A stretch of 9,902 nucleotides of DNA from JAHJDR01 sp964609965 (GTDB lineage: Bacteria > UBA10199 > JADGCS01): assembly GCA_964609965.1 (NCBI GenBank), contig CAZSTS010000036.1, forward strand, positions 1 to 9,902. Direction: 5' to 3'. The notes below the pieces were generated by a model. That model had not been told where the DNA came from. It worked only from the letters and a program-made list of their open reading frames with translations, and did not search any database. Shown here one piece after another: positions 1-6,594 of the stretch; position 1 is the stretch's first letter; each line of letters starts with the position of its first letter. A program made the position numbers and the translations under genes.

Positions 1-44
1 CTAGGGACTCTCATCCCTCATTTTGGCCAATTACACAAAATTAT

Positions 45-518
45 TTACACTCCCTCACTTTTCTGAGTATATTTCTCTGAGGGATTTTTGGCTTCTTCAA
101 TTTGTTTGCTATATTCTTTGCAAAAGTCTTCCCAGTCATATTTGAAAACATTTTCAATATAGATTTCATGAAAACGTTCTTTTGTATCAACTGCTACTGG
201 AAAAAAAAGAGGTAGGTTTTTGAGATGATACCATCTGCCATCTATTTTGCGATAGGACAGGCACGGAAATTCTTTTATAGCTTGGAACAAAGACCAAACT
301 AAGTATGCTGTGAAAGAAGCCTCTTTTGTTTTGCAATATTGATTATCATACTTTGATCTAAGGCCTGTGATATCTAATTGTAAGGTAAAATCAAGAAAGG
401 GATTTGAAACAAACTCTTTTTTGTGAAAATAATTTAGTGCCCATTTCTCGTAATCTGAACATTTGGACATATCGAGTTCTGTAGCTTCGAAAATCTCTAA
501 TACTTTGCTTTCGTCCAT
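45..518 (-). CDS. CatA-like acyltransferase, short form lacking the catalytic C-terminus
   Basis: The 157-residue product resembles the N-terminal two thirds of chloramphenicol O-acetyltransferase (CatA): an ELDMSKCSDYEKW-type opening, the strand QLDIT at residues 47-51, a helix rich in aromatics (about 69-85), then FPCLSYRKIDG and the FFPVAVDTKERFHE stretch, which parallel the family's 'PEFRMAMKDGE...YTVFHEQTETF' region. Family members are about 210-220 residues and carry the catalytic HHxxxDG motif near the C-terminus. Here the reading frame stops about 55 residues early and that motif is absent, so acetyl transfer as in CAT is unlikely. I chose ATG at 518 because AGGAG lies 5 nt upstream; an in-frame GTG at 524 would overlap that site. 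The ribosome-binding site begins inside the stop codon of the preceding methyltransferase gene, so the two are probably co-transcribed and translationally coupled. It may be a decaying remnant or a short non-catalytic paralogue. Family assignment is fairly secure; function is unknown. Confidence 0.7.
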   Translation of the reverse strand: MDESKVLEIFEATELDMSKCSDYEKWALNYFHKKEFVSNPFLDFTLQLDITGLRSKYDNQYCKTKEASFTAYLVWSLFQAIKEFPCLSYRKIDGRWYHLKNLPLFFPVAVDTKERFHEIYIENVFKYDWEDFCKEYSKQIEEAKNPSEKYTQKSEGV

Positions 519-527
519 AAACACTCC

Positions 528-1436
528 TTAGTTTATCTTTTTCACCAAATACTCTAAATGCTCTGCACTTGTCCCACAGCAACCACCTAATATTTTGAGC
601 CCGTGTTCTTTATGCAGCTTAATCATCTCATTCCCCCATTCCTCTATGCTTTCTGCTTTTAGTTCTTTCGAGTTATCTAAATCAGCATGATCTAAGGATG
701 ATGAGTTGGCTTGACAACCTATGAGCCTATTAAAAAGTTTGGTTGGTTGATTTTTGGCGCAAATGAATGTGGGATATACGCAGTTTACCATATATCCTAT
801 TGGCTTTGGATTAGTGTTAGCATCAATTTCATTTATAGCTTGCAGTAGAGGCGTTTTATCTAAAATCTCCCCTTGGCGATTAATGACAAAGCTGATGATG
901 TATGGCAGGTCTGTCTTGCTCATAGCTTTTGCTATACCTAAAGCTTCTGAAAAACTTGGTACAGTTTCCACGATTAAATAATCGACACCTGCTTCAACAT
1001 GTTGATTAATTTGCCAGGAATGAAAATCTTCAGCTTCTTCTGTGGATAAGGTTTCAGAGGGTTTGTAGGCATCGCCTTTAGTGCCAATTAAGCCGCCAAT
1101 CTTTATCATGCTCTTTTTTTCACCATAGCCTTCAGATATTTCATGCATGAATCTTACCGCATCTTTATTAATGCTCATCATCTCTGGTGATTCACTCACT
1201 CTTTCATGATTAGCTTTCCAAGTTGGGGTCATAAGTATTATGGGCAAGTTTGCTTCTAAAGCTATATCAATATATCTTTGATAAATCTTTTTCAGAGATT
1301 CCCTGTGAGTTTTGTCAAAAATCAAAGGGGTGTTTAATAATCTTGGATGCAACTCGATCTTTGAGGTTCTCTTTAAAGTTTCAAGAACAGCTGCTTCCAT
1401 AAGAATTAATTTATTGTTTTGAATAAGTTGTTTCAT
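528..1436 (-). CDS. Homocysteine S-methyltransferase family protein (MmuM/BHMT-like)
   Basis: The 302-residue protein belongs to the cytoplasmic Zn-dependent homocysteine S-methyltransferase family, whose members move a methyl group (from S-methylmethionine, betaine or related donors) to homocysteine to make methionine. The three zinc cysteines are visible: Cys219 in YMVNCVYPT and Cys286-Cys287 in the C-terminal GGCCGT signature. The barrel segment DYLIVETVPSFSEA (about 152-165) is also typical. Length fits the roughly 300-residue family. The N-terminus reads LILMEAAVLETL where MmuM-type enzymes have LxLDGGxGT, so substrate or donor may differ from classical MmuM; I give no gene symbol for that reason. 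ATG 1436 has GGAAG 5 nt upstream. An in-frame TTG at 1448 sits only 1 nt after a stronger AAAGGAG and would add four residues, so the start is not fully settled. The CatA-like gene follows after 9 nt. No SAM riboswitch or MetJ-box sequence was recognised upstream. Confidence 0.85.
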   Translation of the reverse strand: MKQLIQNNKLILMEAAVLETLKRTSKIELHPRLLNTPLIFDKTHRESLKKIYQRYIDIALEANLPIILMTPTWKANHERVSESPEMMSINKDAVRFMHEISEGYGEKKSMIKIGGLIGTKGDAYKPSETLSTEEAEDFHSWQINQHVEAGVDYLIVETVPSFSEALGIAKAMSKTDLPYIISFVINRQGEILDKTPLLQAINEIDANTNPKPIGYMVNCVYPTFICAKNQPTKLFNRLIGCQANSSSLDHADLDNSKELKAESIEEWGNEMIKLHKEHGLKILGGCCGTSAEHLEYLVKKIN

Positions 1437-1536
1437 AATGACTTCCAAACTCCTTTAGCTTTAGGATTAACTTGTAGATTGATAGGAATCAAATGAATTA
1501 GAATAGTTCTTTTTCATTTCCATTATTTCGCGGACA

Positions 1537-1574
1537 TAAGGTTTCTTTTCCTGTTCTAGGGTAAGGTTTCTTTT
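1537..1574. repeat. Pair of exact 13-bp direct repeats
   Basis: TAAGGTTTCTTTT occurs at 1537-1549 and again at 1562-1574, with starts 25 bp apart (about 2.4 helical turns). On the minus strand the copies lie roughly 100-140 nt upstream of the methyltransferase start, a possible regulator site. The second copy abuts the left end of the large palindrome (1576). The repeat identity is read directly; regulatory use is inference. Confidence 0.6.
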
Positions 1575-1575
1575 T

Positions 1576-1744
1576 ATCCCTATTATGCCGCTGACCGCTT
1601 CATCCATAGGATTTCGCTCAAAAAATGTGAAAAGTAGAAGCATTTATTGTCAGTTTTTGTAGGCTGCCTTTGGCAGCTGGACAAAATCTGACGAACACAA
1701 ATTCAAATCATCAACATTTTTTCAGTCAGCTCTATAATAGGGAT
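1576..1744. repeat. 169-bp imperfect palindrome, MITE-like or structured-RNA-like element
   Basis: The two halves are inverted copies around a centre at 1670. The outer arms (1576-1595 and 1725-1744) match at 17 of 20 positions, with the terminal 11 bp (ATCCCTATTAT / ATAATAGGGAT) exact. Further in, 1620-1628 pairs with 1714-1722 (A6TGT with ACAT6). Then 1649-1660 pairs with 1681-1692 apart from one T-T mismatch, and the tip is a perfect 6-bp stem, GCTGCC-TTT-GGCAGC (1663-1677). The left arm has about 22 extra bases (1596-1617). The result is a long bulged hairpin in DNA or RNA. Both ends carry an outward-facing -10-like hexamer: TATAAT at 1733-1738 on plus and CATAAT at 1587-1582 on minus. 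No clear target-site duplication flanks it. It may be a miniature inverted-repeat element, a repeat family member, or a structured non-coding RNA; the sequence alone cannot decide. Confidence 0.7.
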
Positions 1745-1752
1745 GGTTTTGT

Positions 1753-1768
1753 TTTGCCTGACGGCAAA
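1753..1768. repeat. Short perfect hairpin downstream of the cytochrome gene
   Basis: TTTGCC and GGCAAA form a perfect 6-bp stem with a 4-nt loop (TGAC). It lies about 50 nt past the cytochrome stop on the minus strand, where a terminator or 3'-end stabilising structure would be expected. The minus-strand sequence after the stem is ACAAAACC, with no T-run, so it is not a standard rho-independent terminator. It could instead be a REP-type hairpin. Confidence 0.45.
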
Positions 1769-1815
1769 TTAGGTTTTTGAGGATTCAGCTTATAAAGTGA
1801 ATATTGAAAAGTTTC

Positions 1816-3159
1816 TTAAGGATGACAGTATTCGCAGGCAGCAGAGAATTCTAAATTACCATTATAATTCCCATCAAAATGACAGTTTGAGGCAGAGCCT
1901 CCGCAGGTGTTTTCAACCGCAGGGATGACTTGGGGATCTTCGAGATCCCAAATATTAAGAGGATTGTAACCGTTTTCATCAACCAAAAGATCAGAAGTCA
2001 TGATGAAAAAGTCGTGCCCGTTATCTGGCGTATCCCAGCTATAATAAACCGGGAGAGTCATGGCATAAGAAACATGAGGGTAAGCCCAGTGACAGTCATG
2101 GCAATCAGAAGCGGTTTGAAGTTGGTTCAGCGTTTGTGTCTCGAAAAAATCCGTGGGATCACCATGGCAATTCCAACAACTCACATCAGCCGAAAATGAA
2201 TTGTGAGCAGGATAAAACGTACTTCCATGCCCAGAACCCTCTGCCCAATCTTCTACAGTGTGTGGAAAGTCCGCGTGACACTCAAAACAACTCTGTTCTG
2301 TGTTGCCTCCAAGATAATCTTCACCATGACAACCAGAACAATAAGAAATATCAACAGAGCCATGTTGTTCCTGAGCTTCCCAGTTAGACCAGTCTGAATA
2401 CTCTGGATCGTGTGGGTAAGTGGCATGACAAGATGTGCAGCCAATATTAGAAAGGCCACCTCTTAAGTCTGTGCCATGACAGTTGGTTGTGCAGTCGTCT
2501 ACATCATATTCAAGAACATGGGTTCCGTGAAGAACATCATCTGTCCAAGTGTCCTCATGAGGGTAGAGTTCATGACAGCTGTAACAACTGACCTCACTAT
2601 TGCCACCTGTAAAATCTGTGCCATGGCATTCTTGGCAAGAAGATTTATTAAATTCTGCGATAGATCCATGCCAGTCAGGATCAGCAGTAGGGTCTGCCCA
2701 ATTCACACCATGAGGATAGCTCTGGTGACAAGTAAGACAAGACACACCAGAATCGCCACCATCAAGATTTGGGCTGTGGCACTGGGTTTGGCAAGATGTA
2801 GGGTCACTCAAGTAGGCCTGAGAATGGTCCGTGTCTGCAATCCAGTTATGAGGGTATGTGGCGTGACATGATTGGCAGGTGACTATATCTTCGGCCTGTT
2901 CATCGTTATGACAAGAGAGGCATTCTGAGTAGCCGTTTTCGATTGAGTAAAGGCCGTGTGATGTGGATGCTTCCCAACCGTCATCGTGAGGGAATATGGA
3001 TTCGGTGATGGACGGATCAGTGGGGAGTTCCTCTCTGTCCTCATCAGTGTAAACCGTGCCTGAGCTTGAACAAGCGTAGAAAAAACAAAGAAGCGTAATC
3101 ATTAAAATTGCAATTAAGGTGTGGGAGCGACTGAATTCTTCACGAGATTTTGTGAGCAT
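1816..3159 (-). CDS. Exported multihaem c-type cytochrome with 14 haem-type motifs
   Basis: The 447-residue product probably carries electrons in the periplasm or at the cell surface. Its N-terminus has basic residues, a hydrophobic stretch (about 14-28) and FYAC at 27-30, a signal peptide with a weak lipobox (Phe at -3), so a lipid anchor at Cys30 is possible. Haem motifs: CX2CH at 80, 95, 141, 175, 192, 241, 274, 291, 328, 353 and 442; CX3CH at 123 and 223; CX6CH at 419. The motifs come in pairs. Residues 123-300 hold four tandem modules of about 50 residues, each with the pattern CxxCHGxDxxGGN...SCxxCHxxYPH; the recurrent YPH histidines may be axial ligands. The rest is acidic and rich in Ser, Gly and Asn. 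Cytochrome c maturation would be required. I chose ATG 3159; an in-frame TTG at 3177 would add six residues, and neither has a good ribosome-binding site. Family type is sure; redox partner is unknown. Confidence 0.88.
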   Translation of the reverse strand: MLTKSREEFSRSHTLIAILMITLLCFFYACSSSGTVYTDEDREELPTDPSITESIFPHDDGWEASTSHGLYSIENGYSECLSCHNDEQAEDIVTCQSCHATYPHNWIADTDHSQAYLSDPTSCQTQCHSPNLDGGDSGVSCLTCHQSYPHGVNWADPTADPDWHGSIAEFNKSSCQECHGTDFTGGNSEVSCYSCHELYPHEDTWTDDVLHGTHVLEYDVDDCTTNCHGTDLRGGLSNIGCTSCHATYPHDPEYSDWSNWEAQEQHGSVDISYCSGCHGEDYLGGNTEQSCFECHADFPHTVEDWAEGSGHGSTFYPAHNSFSADVSCWNCHGDPTDFFETQTLNQLQTASDCHDCHWAYPHVSYAMTLPVYYSWDTPDNGHDFFIMTSDLLVDENGYNPLNIWDLEDPQVIPAVENTCGGSASNCHFDGNYNGNLEFSAACEYCHP

Positions 3160-3247
3160 AGAAAGTAAATCAAACAATTAATAATAAACACCCTTTAAAC
3201 GATTTTACATCAAAAAGCACTGAAAATTTAATAAAAAGAAAGGGTTA

Positions 3248-3268
3248 GTGGATCGTGGATCGTGGATT
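3248..3268. repeat. Tandem heptamer repeat GTGGATC
   Basis: Three consecutive 7-bp units start at 3248, 3255 and 3262. The first two are exact GTGGATC; the third ends in T instead of C. The array lies between the GIY-YIG gene and the cytochrome gene and touches the hairpin at 3266-3286. A related but more degenerate array lies at 6509-6564. Confidence 0.75.
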
Positions 3269-3286
3269 GTTCTATTTAAGAACAAT
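3266..3286. repeat. Perfect 8-bp stem hairpin over the GIY-YIG stop codon
   Basis: ATTGTTCT (3266-3273) and AGAACAAT (3279-3286) are exact inverted copies with a 5-nt loop. The GIY-YIG stop codon (3276-3278) lies in the loop, so the 3' half of the stem on the minus-strand mRNA is untranslated. No T-run follows on either strand, so a classical terminator is not supported. It could slow or pause RNA polymerase or protect an mRNA end. Confidence 0.5.
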
Positions 3287-3521
3287 TACGGATCAATTCT
3301 ATTTTTTCTTCTCGAGTGAGTTGTTTGATGGCGTGTTCGCGTTTGAGCGCTTCTGATTGGGATTCTTTTTCTTCGTGATACACGAGCTCAAAAGGGGAGC
3401 GTGCTCTCATATACTTTGCCCCTTTGCCTTCTGCATGTTCTTTGAGACGTTTATCTAAATCAAGGGCAATGCCTGTGTAGAGGGTTTCATCAGAGCATTT
3501 TAATATATAGACGTGGTACAT
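3276..3521 (-). CDS. Small GIY-YIG domain protein (UPF0213/YhbQ-like)
   Basis: The 81-residue protein is a stand-alone GIY-YIG nuclease domain. The signature is VYI at residues 4-6 and YTG at 15-17. Arg25 follows in DLDKRLKEH, and Glu62 in SEALKREHAIKQLTREEK is the likely metal-binding glutamate. Length and the Ser-x-Ala-Leu-x-Arg-Glu...IK-x-Leu-Thr-Arg pattern fit the UPF0213/YhbQ group of 80-100-residue proteins, thought to act on DNA but poorly characterised. ATG 3521 has no visible ribosome-binding site. A TATAAA at 3537-3532 on the same strand is so close to the ATG that the transcript could have only a few nucleotides of leader. The gene is divergent from the M16 peptidase gene and about 116 bp upstream of the cytochrome gene on the same strand; no functional link is evident. 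Confidence 0.85.
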   Translation of the reverse strand: MYHVYILKCSDETLYTGIALDLDKRLKEHAEGKGAKYMRARSPFELVYHEEKESQSEALKREHAIKQLTREEKIELIRNCS

Positions 3522-3643
3522 TTATCTAGTATTTATAAGAAATTACGAAAATAGGCACTGATTTTTTCGGATGAAATAGGCCTGAATATTGACGGGCCTG
3601 GTACCGTTTGGTAACCGAATTTACACCCTTTAGAGAGGATACT
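3522..3643. promoter_or_regulatory. Divergent intergenic region with paired short repeats
   Basis: This 122-bp gap separates the minus-strand GIY-YIG gene from the plus-strand M16 gene and must hold both promoters. Toward GIY-YIG there is a TATAAA (3537-3532). Toward M16 there is TTGACG at 3589-3594, but the hexamer 17 bp further on (TAACCG) is a poor -10. GGCCTG occurs twice in direct orientation (3579-3584 and 3595-3600), flanking the TTGACG, and AGGCC/GGCCT also forms an inverted pair there. TGGTA(A)CCG-type words follow (3600-3617). A regulator site is possible but is inference only. Confidence 0.35.
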
Positions 3644-6505
3644 ATGTTAAAAAAATATCGAATACATATAGGCGTTGCTCTTGTATTGGCAGTCATCACA
3701 GGCTTTTTTATCAATCACTATTCAGACCCTTATCAGTCTGTATTTTTGGATATTGATAAAAGAGAACTCTACGACAAGCGTGAGTACAAAGAACTTCAAC
3801 TTCCCAACAAACTCAATGTCCTTCTCATTTCAGATCCCGAGGCTAATCGTTCTTCGGCTGCCATGAATGTTATGGTGGGCTCCATGGCAGATCCTGCTGG
3901 GCACTCAGGACTCACTCATTTTTTAGAACATATTGTGATTCAAGGTAAAACAAGAAACTACCCCGAAGTCAGGTCACTTCAAGATTACCTGTCAAAAAAT
4001 GGGGGCTATTATAACGCAGTAACATACCCTGATTACACCCTGTATTCTGTTTCTATTGATCATGATGAATATGAAAATGCCTTAGATCGTTTTGCCGAAA
4101 AATTTACACAGCTTTCATTTGATCCAAAATTTGTTGAATCAGAAAAGAAAATTATTGAATCAGAGCACAAACAAAATTTTAATAAAGATAGCAGACGGAT
4201 TAGGCAAGTCATCAAGTCCACAGCAAAAAAAGGGCATGCTTACGGAGGTTTTTCTACAGGGAACTTTAAGACAATTAAAGATGTCACACCTAAAATGGTT
4301 CATGACCATTTTTACAAGTATTATTCGGCCAATCAAATGTACTTGGTTCTCTACGGTAAGAATGATCTCAAAACTCAAGAAAAGCTTGTAAGAGAAAAGT
4401 TTGCCACTGTCCATAACAATGATAGAGCACGCTTAACATACGAACCGAATGTGTTTCCAAAAGAAAATCTTCCTCAACTCCTTTACATAAAACCACTTAA
4501 GGATTTTAAAGAACTTCAACTGCTTTTTGAAGTTCCTCGATTTTATGATTATGTTATCACAAGTCCATATGGCTTTATTAAGCACTATATGACGAGAGCT
4601 GATGAGGGGTCTTTGTACGATGTCCTCAAAGAAAAGGGGCTTATTAATGACATGTATTATAGTCCCAATTGGCTTGATTACACAGGTTTTATAAAAGTGA
4701 GTTTTAATCTTACGGACAAGGGAGTTGAGGCTCTTGATGATATTACCCAGATGTTTTTTTCTTATGTTGATTTTTTAAAAACCCAAGGTCTTCCTAAAGA
4801 GTTTTTTTTAGAAAAAAAGAAAATGGCTGAAGCATCTTATGTGTTCAGGGACCCAAGAGATGGAGCCAGTGCAGCCGAGTATTATGCTGACCGCATGGCT
4901 TATTGGCCTGCTCTCAAAGTCGATAAAATGGTTCAGTTATATAATAAGTATTCTAACGAGGACTACCTCCTCTTTCTGAATAAGCTTAATCCTGCAAATA
5001 TGACGACTGTTTTTCTTCACCCAGATGTCAAAACAGATCAAAAGGAAAAGTACTATCAAACCCCTTATGCAATTAAGAGCTATACAAAAGAGCAGATAGA
5101 AAAAATAGCTGCTGTTGATCCTCAGCTTAAGTTTTTGGGATTTAAACCCAATCCTTACCTTCCAGATGATTTAGCCCAGCTAAACAATGATAAAAATAAA
5201 ATACCTTACAAGCTCATAGATGATGACCGTGGTATTTTTTGGTTTATGCAAGATAAAGCGATTAACAAACCAAAAGCAAAAATTGAATTAAAGATTCTGA
5301 CCGATAAAGTAAATGAAACACCATTGTCTTATGTTTTAACAGCGCTTTATCTTTCTACCAAAGGAAAGGAACTAGAGCGTTGGGGCGACGCAATTAGCAA
5401 TGCAGGCCTGTATTACAAGTTAGGCAATGAAAATCGAGGCCTTTATATCTATGGTTCAGGTTATTCAGACAAGCTTATCGATCTAATGAAAGATGTGATC
5501 ACGGAAATTAGAAAACCACTGACAGATAAGAAAAAATTCGAAAAAATAAAAAAAGAATACCAAAGAAGCCTTCGAAATTATGATTACAATGTTTCTTACA
5601 GCCAAGCTGGTTATCAATTAAACAATATTCTTTCATTTAGTTCGTATCATCTAGATCAGATACTGCCTGTGATCGATGACGTACAATTTGAGGATGTGAA
5701 TGAGTTTGCAAAAACATTGTTTGATGAACTGGGTATTGAAGGCACCGCCTATGGTAATTTAGATCCCAAGAAAGTTGTTCAAGTTGTCGATCATCTTTAC
5801 AAGGTCAATCAAGCAAAGGTTTTGCCAAAAGAAAGGCGATTTGAAAACAAAGAGGTTCGTATTCCAAAAGGCAAGTCTTATGCCTATGTCCGTCAAACAA
5901 ATGCCAGCAACCACTCTTGGAAGAGTGTGTTCCAATTAGGTCCTAGAACCTATAAATTAAATGCCCTGGTGAGCATGGGAAGGGCTTATTTTAAAGATAA
6001 ATTTTATAAGGAGATGCGCACAAATAGGCAACTTGGATACGTTGTGGGATCTCATAGTGTCTTTTTTAGGGATTTTTTGGGGATTTCTTTTCTCATACAA
6101 TCAGCTACCAATGATAGTGTGAATTTATCAAACCAGGCTTTGTCGTGGATAAAGTCTTCTTTGCCTCAGATGGCTGAAATGACAGATGAGGAGCTTTTGT
6201 CCATGCAAAACACTGTGGTTAAAAAAATGGAAACAGAGCGTCGCACAATGTCTAGTTGGTACAATTATGTGTATCACGGAGGCATAGATTTAAAGGGCGA
6301 TTTTGATTATCGCGAGAAAATCAAGGCTGCAGCAAAGGCTATTACAAGAGAAGAGCTGGTGCAGTTTTTGCAAGAATCCTTGGATCCAGAAAAGGCCTCT
6401 TCTCTTTCAGTGTACATTGCACCTAAAAAGGCGTCATTCCCAAAACCAAAAGAAACTGTGATTGAGAATATTGCTGCTTTTAAGAAGGGGCAGGAGACGT
6501 ATTAG
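3644..6505 (+). CDS. M16 family zinc metallopeptidase (insulysin/pitrilysin type), membrane-anchored
   Basis: The 953-residue protein is a full-length single-chain M16A peptidase, close in size to pitrilysin and insulin-degrading enzyme (IDE). The inverted zinc motif HxxEH is HFLEH at residues 92-96, and the third zinc ligand is Glu174 in ESEHKQN, followed by the HAYGGFSTGNFKT segment that matches IDE's PFSKFGTGN. In the inactive C-terminal half, EMRTNRQLGYVV (790-801) matches IDE's LRTKEQLGYIV; Arg792 and Tyr799 align with IDE Arg824 and Tyr831, which contact substrate. The catalytic set is therefore complete. Residues 8-24 are hydrophobic after a basic start, a signal peptide or anchor placing the enzyme in the periplasm or inner membrane. 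It should cut oligopeptides enclosed between its two halves. ATG 3644 has GAGAGG 6 nt upstream; an in-frame TTG at 3608 is not needed. The M49 gene follows 127 bp downstream on the same strand. Confidence 0.93.
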   Translation: MLKKYRIHIGVALVLAVITGFFINHYSDPYQSVFLDIDKRELYDKREYKELQLPNKLNVLLISDPEANRSSAAMNVMVGSMADPAGHSGLTHFLEHIVIQGKTRNYPEVRSLQDYLSKNGGYYNAVTYPDYTLYSVSIDHDEYENALDRFAEKFTQLSFDPKFVESEKKIIESEHKQNFNKDSRRIRQVIKSTAKKGHAYGGFSTGNFKTIKDVTPKMVHDHFYKYYSANQMYLVLYGKNDLKTQEKLVREKFATVHNNDRARLTYEPNVFPKENLPQLLYIKPLKDFKELQLLFEVPRFYDYVITSPYGFIKHYMTRADEGSLYDVLKEKGLINDMYYSPNWLDYTGFIKVSFNLTDKGVEALDDITQMFFSYVDFLKTQGLPKEFFLEKKKMAEASYVFRDPRDGASAAEYYADRMAYWPALKVDKMVQLYNKYSNEDYLLFLNKLNPANMTTVFLHPDVKTDQKEKYYQTPYAIKSYTKEQIEKIAAVDPQLKFLGFKPNPYLPDDLAQLNNDKNKIPYKLIDDDRGIFWFMQDKAINKPKAKIELKILTDKVNETPLSYVLTALYLSTKGKELERWGDAISNAGLYYKLGNENRGLYIYGSGYSDKLIDLMKDVITEIRKPLTDKKKFEKIKKEYQRSLRNYDYNVSYSQAGYQLNNILSFSSYHLDQILPVIDDVQFEDVNEFAKTLFDELGIEGTAYGNLDPKKVVQVVDHLYKVNQAKVLPKERRFENKEVRIPKGKSYAYVRQTNASNHSWKSVFQLGPRTYKLNALVSMGRAYFKDKFYKEMRTNRQLGYVVGSHSVFFRDFLGISFLIQSATNDSVNLSNQALSWIKSSLPQMAEMTDEELLSMQNTVVKKMETERRTMSSWYNYVYHGGIDLKGDFDYREKIKAAAKAITREELVQFLQESLDPEKASSLSVYIAPKKASFPKPKETVIENIAAFKKGQETY

Positions 6506-6508
6506 TTC

Positions 6509-6564
6509 GTGGATAGTGGGTCGAGGGCGTCTAGGGTCTAGCGTATCCGGTATCTGGCATCCAG
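6509..6564. repeat. Degenerate heptamer array of eight units
   Basis: Reading in 7-bp steps from 6509, neighbouring units resemble each other more than distant ones: GTGGATA/GTGGGTC (5 of 7), TCTAGGG/TCTAGCG (6 of 7), TATCCGG/TATCTGG (6 of 7). The array fills the first half of the gap between the M16 and M49 genes, starts 3 nt after the M16 stop codon, and is GC-richer than the surrounding sequence. The first units are close to the GTGGATC units at 3248-3268. Confidence 0.55.
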
Positions 6565-6594
6565 TAACATGTCTTCCTAGATTTCTACATCTTC

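Larger units (their letters stand above)
1437..1815. other. Structured intergenic region with no protein gene
   Basis: This gap of about 380 bp lies between the cytochrome stop and the methyltransferase start, both on the minus strand. No convincing coding frame is present. It holds two 13-bp direct repeats (1537-1549 and 1562-1574), a 169-bp imperfect palindrome (1576-1744), a short perfect hairpin (1753-1768) and a small inverted repeat TTGAT-N4-ATCAA (1479-1492) that could be an operator. The methyltransferase promoter should lie in the part nearest position 1450, but I could not find a good -35/-10 pair there. No U-tract terminator follows the cytochrome gene. Confidence 0.7.

Noticed and set aside
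3..18. Terminator hairpin AGGGA-N6-TCCCT after the CatA-like gene
   Set aside because: The stem is only 5 bp with no T-run in the visible sequence, and the window edge cuts the context.
1449..1575. SAM or other methionine-linked riboswitch ahead of the methyltransferase gene
   Set aside because: I looked for S-box-type conserved segments and paired stems and found none; only direct repeats and a 5-bp inverted repeat are present.
1663..1687. Rho-independent terminator at GCTGCC-TTT-GGCAGC
   Set aside because: The stem is good, but no T-run follows on either strand, and it is better explained as the tip of the 169-bp palindrome.
1711..1738. Plus-strand promoter at TATAAT (1733-1738)
   Set aside because: The -10 is perfect, but the best -35 (TCAACA, 16 bp away) matches at only 4 of 6 positions and transcription would run antisense into the cytochrome gene. 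I kept it only as a remark on the palindrome.
2476..2871. A 131-codon open frame on the plus strand opposite the cytochrome gene
   Set aside because: It is antisense to Cys/His-rich repeat modules, has no recognisable domain or ribosome-binding site, and is explained by the biased codon content of the real gene.
3248..3268. CRISPR-like repeats
   Set aside because: The units are 7 bp in tandem with no spacers, which does not fit a CRISPR array.
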